Assembly (NCBI GenBank): GCA_021413865.1
Contig: JAIOPN010000025.1
Location: 1 to 49,343 of the forward strand
Direction: 5' to 3'
DNA: 49,343 nt
Source: Planctomycetota bacterium
GTDB lineage: Bacteria > Planctomycetota > Phycisphaerae > Phycisphaerales > Phycisphaeraceae
Program-made: the position numbers and the translations under genes
Notes under the pieces: model-generated
Database searches by the model: none
Seen by the model: only the letters and a program-made list of their open reading frames with translations
Told to the model about the DNA's origin: nothing
Part shown: positions 32,935-41,285 of the stretch, one piece after another
Position numbering within the stretch: position 1 is the stretch's first letter
Layout: the number at the start of each line of letters is the position of its first letter

Positions 32935-34212
32935 TCACTTGCCCGCGACGACCTTGCCGACGCTGAAGATCGGGAGCAGGAGCGAGATCGCAACGAAGCC
33001 GATCACCAGGCCCATGGTCGCCACCATCAACGGCTCGATGAACTGCGTCGCACCCTTGACGGTGCGGTCGAACTCGACCTCGGTGTACTCGGCGACCTTG
33101 GAGAGCACCACGCCCAGCCGGCCGGACTTCTCGCCGCTGAACACCATCTGCGACACCGAGCGCGGTATCAACGCCGACTGATAGAGCGGGTCGGAGAGTT
33201 GCGAGCCCTGGCGGAGGCGGTGATCCACTTTGTCCCACAACTCCTCGAAGAAGACGTTGTTGGTGACCTGCTTGACGATGGCCACCATGTCGAGCATGGA
33301 GACGCCGGCGCTGATCATGGTGCCCATGGTGCGGCAGGCGCGGCTGATGTAGAGCTGGGTGAAAACACCGCGTAGAACGGGCATGTTGAGCTTGAGATAG
33401 TCGAGGAACCGGCGGCCGGCGGTGGCGCGGAAAAAGAGGAAACCGCTCACGCCCAGGGCGACGGCAAGGATGACCCACGCGTACCAGTAGTCAACCAGGC
33501 CGTTGCTGGTCGCCAGCAGGAGGCGCGTCGGCGCGGGCAGCGCGGCGCCGCGGCTCTCGTAGATCTTCGCGAACTTGGGGAGCACGAAGGCGAGCAGGAA
33601 GATGGTGACGCCGATCGCCATGGTCATCATGAAGAGCGGGTACATCATCGCGCCGCGGACCTGCTTGACGGTCTGCTGCTCCTTGGAGAGATAGACGGCC
33701 ACGCGGTCGAGCATGCCGCCCATGGTGCCACTGACCTCGCTGGCGCGGATGAGGCTGGTCATGATGGGCGGGAAGATGGAGGGGAATTTGCGCATCGCGG
33801 CAGAGAACTCGCCGCCGGCCTGTACCTGCTTGGTGACCTCGTTGAGGACGAACTTGAAGCCGTCGTTGGGCGCCTGCTGCATGCAGCACTGCAGCGCGTC
33901 GCTCAGGGGCACGCCGGTCTGCACCATGACGGAGAGCTGGTTGGCGAACTCGATCACCGAATCGCGCTTGACGCGGCCCTGGATGAGACGCTCGGTCCCA
34001 CCAGCACCACCGGATGAAGCGGAGACCCCGATGGTGGTCGAAGGGGCGTTCCCCCCCCCGCCGCCGCTGCCCGCCGACTCGGCCTTGAGGCGCACAATGA
34101 ACTTGCCCTCCGCGCGCAGCATCTGGCTGGCTTCCTGGAGGTTGGCCGCGTTGACCACGCCCGTGGCGAGTTCGCCGCGTCCGTCCCTGGCCTGGTATGC
34201 AAATCGTGCCAT
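32935..34212 (-). CDS. Type II secretion/type IV pilus inner-membrane platform protein (GspF/PilC)
   Basis: 425 residues. The N-terminal 'FAYQARDGRGELATGVVNAANLQEASQMLRAEG' is the GspF opening. Two GspF domains follow (about 85-205 and 290-410), each ending in hydrophobic helices ('MMYPLFMMTMAIGVTIFLLAFVLP', 'YAWVILAVALGVSGFLFF' and 'PLMVATMGLVIGFVAISLLLPIF'). It anchors the assembly ATPase and pushes pilin subunits. A Gly/Ser-rich insertion at about 46-72 separates the N-terminus from the first domain. It is the last gene of the operon, 82 bp after the ATPase gene. The ribosome site is weak. Confidence 0.92.
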   Translation of the reverse strand: MARFAYQARDGRGELATGVVNAANLQEASQMLRAEGKFIVRLKAESAGSGGGGGNAPSTTIGVSASSGGAGGTERLIQGRVKRDSVIEFANQLSVMVQTGVPLSDALQCCMQQAPNDGFKFVLNEVTKQVQAGGEFSAAMRKFPSIFPPIMTSLIRASEVSGTMGGMLDRVAVYLSKEQQTVKQVRGAMMYPLFMMTMAIGVTIFLLAFVLPKFAKIYESRGAALPAPTRLLLATSNGLVDYWYAWVILAVALGVSGFLFFRATAGRRFLDYLKLNMPVLRGVFTQLYISRACRTMGTMISAGVSMLDMVAIVKQVTNNVFFEELWDKVDHRLRQGSQLSDPLYQSALIPRSVSQMVFSGEKSGRLGVVLSKVAEYTEVEFDRTVKGATQFIEPLMVATMGLVIGFVAISLLLPIFSVGKVVAGK

Positions 34213-34294
34213 GTCTCGCTAATCCCTGGATCGTCGCCCCACGGACGGCCGGTGCCTCCACCGATCGCCCGTGCGTCTCTTGTTCCCGTCTCCG

Positions 34295-36055
34295 TTATCC
34301 CGTCGCCGTCGCGCTGAACAATTCCTCTAGCGTGGTGATGCCCGCCTTGAGTTTCTCCAGGCCGTCCTGCTGCAGCGTGACAAAGCCGTTGGCCTTGGCG
34401 AGCCGGCGGATCTCCTGCAGGCTCCCGCCGCGGCTGATCACGTCCAGCGTCTCGTCGTCGGGCACGAACAGCTCGAAAATACCGACGCGGCCCGCGTAGC
34501 CGGTGTTGCGGCACTTGGCGCAGCCGGCACCCTTGTAGAGCGTTTCGATCGGCGCGGCGCCGTTGCTCAGCTTCTCGAGCGTCCGCTTGATCGGGGCGGT
34601 CATCTCGACCTGCTCCTTGCAGTTGGAGCAGACCTTGCGGAGCAGACGCTGCGCCAGCACGCCGCGGATGGAGGCGGCGACGAGGTAGGGCTCGACGCCG
34701 ATGTTGTAGAGCCGCGTCACGGCGCTGGTCGAGTCGTTGGTGTGCAGGGTGGAGAGCAGGAGGTGGCCCGTGAGGGCGGCCTGCGTGGCGATCTTTGCGG
34801 TCTCCTGGTCGCGGACCTCGCCGAGCATGATGATGTCCGGGTCCTGGCGCAGGAGGGATCGCAGAGCACCGGCGAAGGTGAAGCCCGCCTTTTCGTTGAC
34901 CTGGAACTGGTTGATACCCGGCAGGTTGTACTCGACCGGGTCCTCGACGGTGCAGATGTTGACGGTGTCGTCCGCCAGCTCGCTGAGCATGCCGTAGAGC
35001 GTCGTGGACTTACCGCTGCCGGTGGGACCGGTGACGAGCACGATGCCGTTGGGCTGGCGGATCGTCTGGCGGAGGCGTTCGAGCATGGCGAAGTTGAAGC
35101 CCATCTTCTCCAAGCCGGTCATCGAGTTGCGGTTGTCGATGATGCGCATGACGACCTTCTCGCCGAACTTGCCGGGCATGGTCGAGACGCGCAGGTCGAT
35201 GGGCCGCTTGTTGACCATGACGGTGAAGCCGCCGTCCTGGGGGACGCGGCGCTCGGAGATGTCCAGCCCGGCCATGATCTTGATGCGGCTGACGACGGCC
35301 GCGTGCATCTGGTAAGGCGGCCGCATCTTCTCGTAGAGCGAGCCGTCCACGCGGTAGCGGACGCGCAGGTAGCCGTCGCCGCACTCGATGTGGATGTCGC
35401 TGGCGCCGTCCTGGACCGAGCCGTGGATAAGGTAGTTGACGAGCTTGATGACGGGCGACTGGTTGGCGCTCTCCTCGGCGTTGCTCAGGTCGGTGATCTG
35501 CTTCTCGACCAACGTGAGGTCTTCACCCTTCATCTCCTCGACCATCTCATCGATGACGAAGACATTGGCGTTGGGCAGGTGCGCCTGCAGGGTGGCGCGG
35601 ATGTCTTTGGCGGTAGCGGCGACAACCTGCACCGGGCAGTTGGCGGCCTTCTCGATCTCCTCGATGAGGAAGACGTTGGAGGGCTCGTGCACGGCGACCG
35701 TGAGCTTCCCGTTGACAAGGAAGAGCGGTAGCACACAGTTCTTCTCGAGGAACTCGCGGGTGAGAACCTCGATGATCTTGGCGTCGGCGATCTTGGGGCT
35801 GACGCGCGCGAAGGGCACGCCGTAGGCGCCGGCGATGACCTCCAGGACCTGCTCCTCCGAGGCGAACTTAAGCTCGACGATGATCTCGCCCAGCAGCTTC
35901 TTGTGGCCGCGTTCCTTTTGATCCGCCAGCGCCTGAGTGAGCTGTTCCTGGGTGATGACCCCCTTCTCGAGCAGCAGATCGCCCACGCGGATCGGCTTAT
36001 CCGTTCGGGGCGCGGCGTCGGCCCTGGGGGTGTTTGTCTCGGTTCGAGTGCTCAT
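34295..36055 (-). CDS. Pilus/secretion assembly ATPase (GspE/PilB)
   Basis: 586 residues. A MshEN (GspE N-terminal) domain (about 20-165) of the type that can bind c-di-GMP in some homologues precedes the hexameric ATPase. The nucleotide site is clear: Walker A GPTGSGKST (343-351), the Asp box 'TVEDPVEYNL', Walker B 'DPDIIMLGEVRD' (405-416) and the His box 'HLLLSTLHTND'. A zinc-binding tetracysteine is at 476, 479, 512 and 515. It powers pseudopilus or pilus extension at the inner membrane. It starts 3 bases after the STAS gene stop, and c-di-GMP control is suggested by the adjacent HD-GYP gene. Confidence 0.93.
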   Translation of the reverse strand: MSTRTETNTPRADAAPRTDKPIRVGDLLLEKGVITQEQLTQALADQKERGHKKLLGEIIVELKFASEEQVLEVIAGAYGVPFARVSPKIADAKIIEVLTREFLEKNCVLPLFLVNGKLTVAVHEPSNVFLIEEIEKAANCPVQVVAATAKDIRATLQAHLPNANVFVIDEMVEEMKGEDLTLVEKQITDLSNAEESANQSPVIKLVNYLIHGSVQDGASDIHIECGDGYLRVRYRVDGSLYEKMRPPYQMHAAVVSRIKIMAGLDISERRVPQDGGFTVMVNKRPIDLRVSTMPGKFGEKVVMRIIDNRNSMTGLEKMGFNFAMLERLRQTIRQPNGIVLVTGPTGSGKSTTLYGMLSELADDTVNICTVEDPVEYNLPGINQFQVNEKAGFTFAGALRSLLRQDPDIIMLGEVRDQETAKIATQAALTGHLLLSTLHTNDSTSAVTRLYNIGVEPYLVAASIRGVLAQRLLRKVCSNCKEQVEMTAPIKRTLEKLSNGAAPIETLYKGAGCAKCRNTGYAGRVGIFELFVPDDETLDVISRGGSLQEIRRLAKANGFVTLQQDGLEKLKAGITTLEELFSATATG

Positions 36056-36058
36056 GGC

Positions 36059-36394
36059 TTACCTCAGGCTCTTAATCGCCGAATCCACGTCGGCGTGGGT
36101 GTCGAAACGCGGGGAGAGCCGCGTGATCTCGAGGATCTTGCGGACGTTGTCGGCCGGCGCCGCCAGGCGGACCTGGCCCAGCCGCTCACCGCACTGCTCC
36201 TGGAGCCACAGCAGGGTCTCAAGCCCCTTGGAATCCACGAACTCCACCCCGGACAGGTCGATCACAAAGTCGTGCACGTTCTCCCCGAAGCGCGCCTGCG
36301 CCGAGCGGCGGACCTCTTCGGTCGCCTCGGCGGTCATGTCGCCGCGCAGGGTCAGAACGCTGAGCTGGTCGTAGTTTTCGTGGGTGAGTTTCAC
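36059..36394 (-). CDS. STAS-domain anti-sigma-factor antagonist-like protein
   Basis: 111 residues forming a single STAS domain: 'LTLRGDMTAEATEEVRR', 'HDFVIDLSGVEFVDSKGLETLLWL' and 'VRLAAPADNVRKILEITRLSPRF'. Ser55 in 'VDSKGLE' occupies the place that is phosphorylated in SpoIIAA-type proteins. It could receive or pass a phosphorylation signal; no anti-sigma kinase gene lies in the window. The start codon is GTG, overlapping the HD-GYP stop (GTGA). Its place between a c-di-GMP phosphodiesterase and the assembly ATPase suggests control of pilus or secretion activity. Confidence 0.87.
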   Translation of the reverse strand: MKLTHENYDQLSVLTLRGDMTAEATEEVRRSAQARFGENVHDFVIDLSGVEFVDSKGLETLLWLQEQCGERLGQVRLAAPADNVRKILEITRLSPRFDTHADVDSAIKSLR

Positions 36395-38055
36395 GGCGTG
36401 TTACCCCTCTGTTGTGCGTGGCCGGCCGCGATGCTCTGGTGGTGCTCGATCATCTTGAAAAACTCGGTGAAATCGAGCTTCACGAAGAGCTCGGCGAGGA
36501 CGGGGTCGAACTGCGTGCCGGCGCAACGGCGGATCTCGTGCAGGACCTGCTCGAGCGTGAGCGCCTGGCGGTAGGTGCGGTTGGAGCTCATGGCGTCGAA
36601 CGAGTCCGCCAGGCAGATGAGCCTGCCGAAGAGCGGGATCTGCTCGCCGGCGACGCCTGTCGGGTAACCGCCGCCGGACCAGCGCTCGTGGTGGTAGAGC
36701 ACGCCGGGGATGAGGTCCTGCATCTGGCGGATGTCGCGCAGGATGTGGGCCCCGATCTCCGGGTGCATCTTGATGAGGGCGAACTCCTCGCTGGTAAGGT
36801 GGCCGGGTTTGGTGAGGACGGCCTCGGGCACGCCGATCTTGCCAACGTCGTGGACGAGTGCGGAGATATAGACGCGTTCGCAGGTCTCCTCGGGCAGGCC
36901 GGCGGCGCGGGCGAGCTGGCGCGAGACCAGCGCGACGCGCTCGGAGTGACCGTGGGTGTAGCTGTCCTTGGCGTCGATGGAGTTGGTCAGGGCGTGCAGG
37001 GTGCCCATGAACATGGCCTGCATGTCCTCGTACAGCATCGCGTTCTCGAGGAAGATGGTCAGGCCGATGGCCAGGGAATTGCAGAGCTTGGCGTCCACGG
37101 AGCTGATGTGGGTGTCGTCGAGCTTGTCGCCGCCGATGAGCACGCCGAAGAACTTGTGCTCGCGGACGAGCGGAACGACCAGGAGCTGGCGCGAGAGCGC
37201 GGGCAGCTCGGGGATGCCGACGGTGGTGGTGTCGTCGATGATACGCGGGCCGGTGTTGTCGCCGACCTGGGTCATGAGCTGACGACCGATCTGGCGCAGC
37301 GCGTCGCCCTCACAGCCGACCGGGCCGGAGGCGAAGACGCTGCCGGTGAGCTTGTGCAGCCGGTCGGGGTCGTCCACCAGTTGCAGCGCCATCCAGCGGA
37401 AGCCGCCGACCTCCTGCAGTTCACGGCAGGCCTCGGTGAGGTACTGCGCGGGCGGCTGGTTGACGGTCATGCCGGTGGAGAGCTTGTAGAGGAGGCTGAG
37501 TTCCTCGTAGGAATCGCCGAGCTGGCGGCTCATGGACTGCAGCTCGCCGTTGCGGCGGGCGATCTCCATTGAGTCCTGCTGCATCCAAACCAGGGTGTGT
37601 GCCAGACGGCGGACCTCGGCGTCGGTGTAGAGCGCGGCGGGGTCCACGCGGGAGCGGGCGGCTTGCGCGTCGAGCTGCTGGGCGGAGCAGACGAGGCGGA
37701 ACTGATCGGAATCCAGGAACTCGGGCGCGGTGAGCAGCGCGGCCATAAGCCGGCTCTGGAAGCGGTCGCTGGAGGCGCGGCGGCGGCGCTCGGTGGGCAT
37801 GGGGACGAGCCAGAGGCCGGGCCAAATAGGGACGGCCTCGCTGGAGCCGGCCGACAGCGCGGGCCAGGCCTGACGCACCGCGGCCGCGAACGGCTGTGAC
37901 GCGATCACAACCCGCTCAAGCCAGCGGCACTCGCCCAACGGTGCAACCGCACCTTCGGGCTCGACCCACACCAGCGGGACGCCAAGGGACTCCACGCGCT
38001 CGTGGAGCCGGCCCGCCGGCTTCGGTCGTTCGAGTTGGCCCGTTTGCGTGCTCAC
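36391..38055 (-). CDS. GAF plus HD-GYP domain protein, putative c-di-GMP phosphodiesterase
   Basis: 554 residues. An N-terminal region of unknown type (1-165) is followed by a short coiled coil and a GAF domain (about 185-345, 'LSLLYKLSTGMTVNQPPAQYLTEACRELQEVGGF'). The HD-GYP domain then spans about 350-540, with 'THGHSERVALVSRQLA', 'ALVHDVGKIGVPE', 'HPEIGAHIL' and 'HHERWSGGGYPTG'. These are the metal and signature residues of active c-di-GMP phosphodiesterases. The GTG start overlaps the response-regulator stop. The GAF domain probably senses a small ligand or acts in dimerisation. Confidence 0.9.
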   Translation of the reverse strand: MSTQTGQLERPKPAGRLHERVESLGVPLVWVEPEGAVAPLGECRWLERVVIASQPFAAAVRQAWPALSAGSSEAVPIWPGLWLVPMPTERRRRASSDRFQSRLMAALLTAPEFLDSDQFRLVCSAQQLDAQAARSRVDPAALYTDAEVRRLAHTLVWMQQDSMEIARRNGELQSMSRQLGDSYEELSLLYKLSTGMTVNQPPAQYLTEACRELQEVGGFRWMALQLVDDPDRLHKLTGSVFASGPVGCEGDALRQIGRQLMTQVGDNTGPRIIDDTTTVGIPELPALSRQLLVVPLVREHKFFGVLIGGDKLDDTHISSVDAKLCNSLAIGLTIFLENAMLYEDMQAMFMGTLHALTNSIDAKDSYTHGHSERVALVSRQLARAAGLPEETCERVYISALVHDVGKIGVPEAVLTKPGHLTSEEFALIKMHPEIGAHILRDIRQMQDLIPGVLYHHERWSGGGYPTGVAGEQIPLFGRLICLADSFDAMSSNRTYRQALTLEQVLHEIRRCAGTQFDPVLAELFVKLDFTEFFKMIEHHQSIAAGHAQQRGNTP

Positions 38056-38459
38056 GTTCCTGTCTTGCTCTCCGTGACGGTGTGCCCGCCGATCAGCTCG
38101 ACGACGCGGGAGAGGATCTCACGCGGGCTGAAGGGCTTGGTGAGGACACCGGCGATGTTGGTCTGGTTCAGGTGATCGGGCGCGAGGCTGAAGCCGCGTG
38201 CTGTGAGCATGAGCGCCGGCGTGGCGCGGGTGGACTCGTGCTCCTTGAGCTTCTTACAGAGCTCCAGGCCCGTCATGTAGGGCATCTGGAAGTCGGTGAT
38301 GATCAGGTCGGGGTGGTGCTCGAGCGCCATCTCGAGGCCCTGCTCGCCATCCTCGGCGGTGATGATCTCGTAGCCGGCGTTCTGCAGCTTGAGGCTCACG
38401 ACGTGGAGGATGTGCGTCTCGTCATCGACGACCAGGATTCGCGGTTTTTGCGGGCTCAT
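38052..38459 (-). CDS. Single-domain response regulator
   Basis: 135 residues of a CheY-like receiver with no output domain. The acidic pocket is D12-D13, the phospho-acceptor is Asp56 ('DLIITDFQMPYMTG') and the conserved Lys108 lies in 'VLTKPFSP'. GGAG lies 7 bases before ATG 38459. It follows the histidine kinase by 17 bp and overlaps the HD-GYP gene, so the three form a signalling cassette in which the receiver may relay phosphate from the kinase to a partner protein such as the HD-GYP enzyme. Confidence 0.92.
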   Translation of the reverse strand: MSPQKPRILVVDDETHILHVVSLKLQNAGYEIITAEDGEQGLEMALEHHPDLIITDFQMPYMTGLELCKKLKEHESTRATPALMLTARGFSLAPDHLNQTNIAGVLTKPFSPREILSRVVELIGGHTVTESKTGT

Positions 38460-38476
38460 GGTGGACTCCGTTGTGT

Positions 38477-39937
38477 TCAGGCCTCGCTCTCGGCGATGGG
38501 GAGCGTGAAGCTGAAGGTGCTCCCCCTGCCGATCTCGCTGGTGACGCTTACTTTCCCGCCGTGGACCATCTCGATGATGTGCTTCACAAGGTTCAGCCCC
38601 AGGCCGGTGCCCTTGGCGAGCTTCTTGTGGTCCGCGACGCGGTAGAACTTCTCGAACAGGTGCGGGACGTCGGCGGGAGGTATGCCCACGCCGGTGTCGC
38701 TGATGGAGACGCTGACCATCCGCGCCGAGCCGTCCACGTCCATCGCGACGGTGACCTTGCCGCCCGGGAGCGTGTATTTCACGGCGTTGCCCACGAGGTT
38801 GAGCAGCGCCTGGCAGATCATGTCCTTGTCGGCGAAGACCTGGAACACCGCCGGGCACGGGGCCTCGACCAGCTCGATCTGCTTGGCGCGGGCCTGGGGC
38901 TGCATGACGTCGAGCACGTCCTTGACCAGGGCGGAGAGCGAGACCTGCTCGCGCTGCACCTTGACCACGCCGGACTCGATGCGGCTGATGTTGAGGATGT
39001 TGTCGATGAGGCGCGACAGGCGGTTCGCCTCGCCCTGGATGATGTTATAGAACTCCAGGCGGGTCTCCTCGTCCTGCGCCTCGCCGTCCACGAGCATCTC
39101 CATGTACGCCTTGATGCTCGACAGCGGCGTGCGGAGCTCGTGCGAGACGTTGGCGACGAAGTCGCTCTTCATCTCGCTGATCTCTTTTTCACGGGTGATG
39201 TCGCGGAGGATCGTGACCACACCGACGCGCTCGGGCGCGGCGTCCTGGCGCTTGTCGTCCATGACGCAAGCGAGGGTCACGTCGAAGGTCGCCGCCTGGC
39301 CGTTGCCGCCCAGCCGGTGCTCGACGTGCCGCCGCAGCGTCGGGTCGCCGCCCTCGCGGGTGTCCTTGATGAGCTTGATCAACGTGGCGTCGTGCATCAC
39401 ACGGTCCACGGGCTTGCGGAGCGAGTGGCGCAGGTCAAACGACAGCACGCGCGCGGCCGCGTCGTTGGCCAGGGCGACCTCGTTAAACGCGTCCGTGACG
39501 ACGACGGCGTCGTTGATCGAATTGAGGATGGCCTCGGCGTGGCGTCGCTCGGCCTCGGCCAGGCGGGCCTCCACCTCCAGCTCACGCCGTTGCGTCACGA
39601 GCTGTTCGACGCGTTTCCGCAGTGAACCGACCGCGTTCTCGATGCCGCGCGTCAGTTCGTCCAGCTCGGTTTTGCTCTTGAACGACCCGGGGCGTGCGTC
39701 GGTGCGCGAGAGCGTCTCGGCGTAGCCCGCCAGCGCCCGCGCGTCGTCGCGCCACACCCCGACGAAGGCGCGGTGGATGCACGCGGCGCCCAGGCCGGCG
39801 GCCGCTGCGGCGGCGACCTCAGCGGCGAGCGTACCCGAACCCCCGACGCCGAGCGTCGGCAGGATCATCAACACCGCCCCCACAAGGGCAGCGCAGAGGG
39901 CTCCCATCGCGAGACTGGTCCATTTCCCGAAGCTCAA
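38477..39937 (-). CDS. PAS-domain sensor histidine kinase
   Basis: 486 residues. Two membrane helices at the start (about 8-30 and 35-55) are followed by a HAMP-like/coiled-coil stretch (about 60-130), a PAS domain (about 135-245, '[29 protein letters not shown]') and the kinase core. The phospho-acceptor is His266 in '[14 protein letters not shown]'; N-, G1- and G2-boxes are visible ('[13 protein letters not shown]', '[10 protein letters not shown]', '[12 protein letters not shown]'). It starts at TTG, with GGAGG five bases upstream. It probably phosphorylates the response regulator immediately downstream. The signal is unknown, and almost nothing of the sensor is exposed outside the membrane. 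Confidence 0.93.
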   Translation of the reverse strand: MSFGKWTSLAMGALCAALVGAVLMILPTLGVGGSGTLAAEVAAAAAAGLGAACIHRAFVGVWRDDARALAGYAETLSRTDARPGSFKSKTELDELTRGIENAVGSLRKRVEQLVTQRRELEVEARLAEAERRHAEAILNSINDAVVVTDAFNEVALANDAAARVLSFDLRHSLRKPVDRVMHDATLIKLIKDTREGGDPTLRRHVEHRLGGNGQAATFDVTLACVMDDKRQDAAPERVGVVTILRDITREKEISEMKSDFVANVSHELRTPLSSIKAYMEMLVDGEAQDEETRLEFYNIIQGEANRLSRLIDNILNISRIESGVVKVQREQVSLSALVKDVLDVMQPQARAKQIELVEAPCPAVFQVFADKDMICQALLNLVGNAVKYTLPGGKVTVAMDVDGSARMVSVSISDTGVGIPPADVPHLFEKFYRVADHKKLAKGTGLGLNLVKHIIEMVHGGKVSVTSEIGRGSTFSFTLPIAESEA

Positions 39938-40013
39938 TTCCGCCTCCGTTCAATCCTCTCCTCGTGATCCGGCCGGGGCCCTGGTTCCCCGAACCGTCAC
40001 GGTGCTACCTCAT

Positions 40014-41237
40014 TCAACGACTCTCGGAAGAATCCGAAACGGCGGCCAGCAGCTGCTGGGCGCGTGTATCCTTTGGCTCGCGACGCAGGGCCTCGGTGTA
40101 GGCCTGGACCGCGTCCTTGTTCCGCCCCGCGTGCTGCAGCGCCATGCCGCGCAGCAGCACCGGCTCGGCGCTGTTCGGGGCGACCTCGGCGGCACGGTCG
40201 AACATCCGCAGCGCCTCGTCGAGGCGGTCGCGCTTCTGAAGCGCCAGACCCGCCAGGACATAGCCCTCGGGCCGCTTGGGCGCCAGGGCGATGGAGCGGT
40301 TGGCCGCAAGCAACGCGCCGGCCAGGTCGCCCTGCGACCACGCCAACTCGCCAAGCTTGATCCATGATTCAGAATCCGACGGGTCGGTCTGCGTCAGACG
40401 GACGTAGGTCCTGCGCGCATCGGCGGCCCGGCCGTCGTGCTGATAGGCGTTGGCGAGCGTTCGGAGCAGGTCACGCCGGTCGGCGTTCTTGGGGTCCGCG
40501 CAAAGCTTCTCGAGGACCGCGATCGCCTTGCTGGTCTGACCCGCGGCGATCTGCGCCAGCGCCAGGTTCTCAATAATCTGCTTGTCGTCGGGCTGGAGCA
40601 GGCTTGCCTGCTGCAGGTAATCCACCGCCTCGGCGGGCTTCTTGTGCATCATCGCCAGCTGCGCCAGCGCCACGCGGATGCCGGCGTTCTGATCGAAGTA
40701 AGTTACCTTGGATTTGAGCAGGTCCGTCGCCTCGTCCGTGCGGTTGAGCGCCACGAACATCTCGCAGGTGGCGAGCACGAAGGAGGCGTTGTCGGGCTGG
40801 AGCTCGCTGGCCTTCTGGTAGCCGGCCAGCGCGTCCCCGTACCGCTGCCACCGCTGAAGCACGATGGCCTGGAAATAGGGGGCATCGGGGAGCTTGGGGT
40901 CGAACTCGCTGGCCAGCTGGAGCCGCTGGTAGGCGCGCTCGAGTTGGCCGCGTTCCAGCGCGATCCGACCCGCCAGCACATAGAGCTTGGCGTTCTTGGA
41001 GTCGATGCCGATCGCGTCGGCGGTGGTCTTCTCGGCCTCGTCGAGGTCGCCGGTGTCGAACTGCTGCTGCCCGAGCTTGAGCATCATGTTCGAGCGGAGG
41101 GAGTGCCACTTTGTGTTGGCGGCATTGACCGCCTTGTCGTGGTTCTTACGCCCGCCGCCCTCACAACCCGCCAAGCCCATCACCAGCAGACCCGCTGCCA
41201 GCACCGGTTTCCAAGCCGAAGTCATTTGCAATCGCAT
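40014..41237 (-). CDS. TPR-repeat lipoprotein (PilW/PilF-like role possible)
   Basis: 407 residues. The signal peptide ends in the lipobox LAGC ('AAGLLVMGLAGC'), so it is predicted to be lipid-anchored, probably in the outer membrane. The rest is a string of about ten TPR motifs (for example 'GRIALERGQLERAYQRLQLASEFDP' and 'GLALQKRDRLDEALRMFDRAAEVAP'). TPR lipoproteins such as PilF/PilW assemble secretins in other bacteria; the position directly after the secretin gene (48 bp) supports that role by inference. GGGAG lies 9 bases before ATG 41237. Confidence 0.88.
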   Translation of the reverse strand: MRLQMTSAWKPVLAAGLLVMGLAGCEGGGRKNHDKAVNAANTKWHSLRSNMMLKLGQQQFDTGDLDEAEKTTADAIGIDSKNAKLYVLAGRIALERGQLERAYQRLQLASEFDPKLPDAPYFQAIVLQRWQRYGDALAGYQKASELQPDNASFVLATCEMFVALNRTDEATDLLKSKVTYFDQNAGIRVALAQLAMMHKKPAEAVDYLQQASLLQPDDKQIIENLALAQIAAGQTSKAIAVLEKLCADPKNADRRDLLRTLANAYQHDGRAADARRTYVRLTQTDPSDSESWIKLGELAWSQGDLAGALLAANRSIALAPKRPEGYVLAGLALQKRDRLDEALRMFDRAAEVAPNSAEPVLLRGMALQHAGRNKDAVQAYTEALRREPKDTRAQQLLAAVSDSSESR

Positions 41238-41285
41238 GTGCGTCCGCTCCCTTCATTCCTCCCCACCGACTGGTCCGCCCCGGTC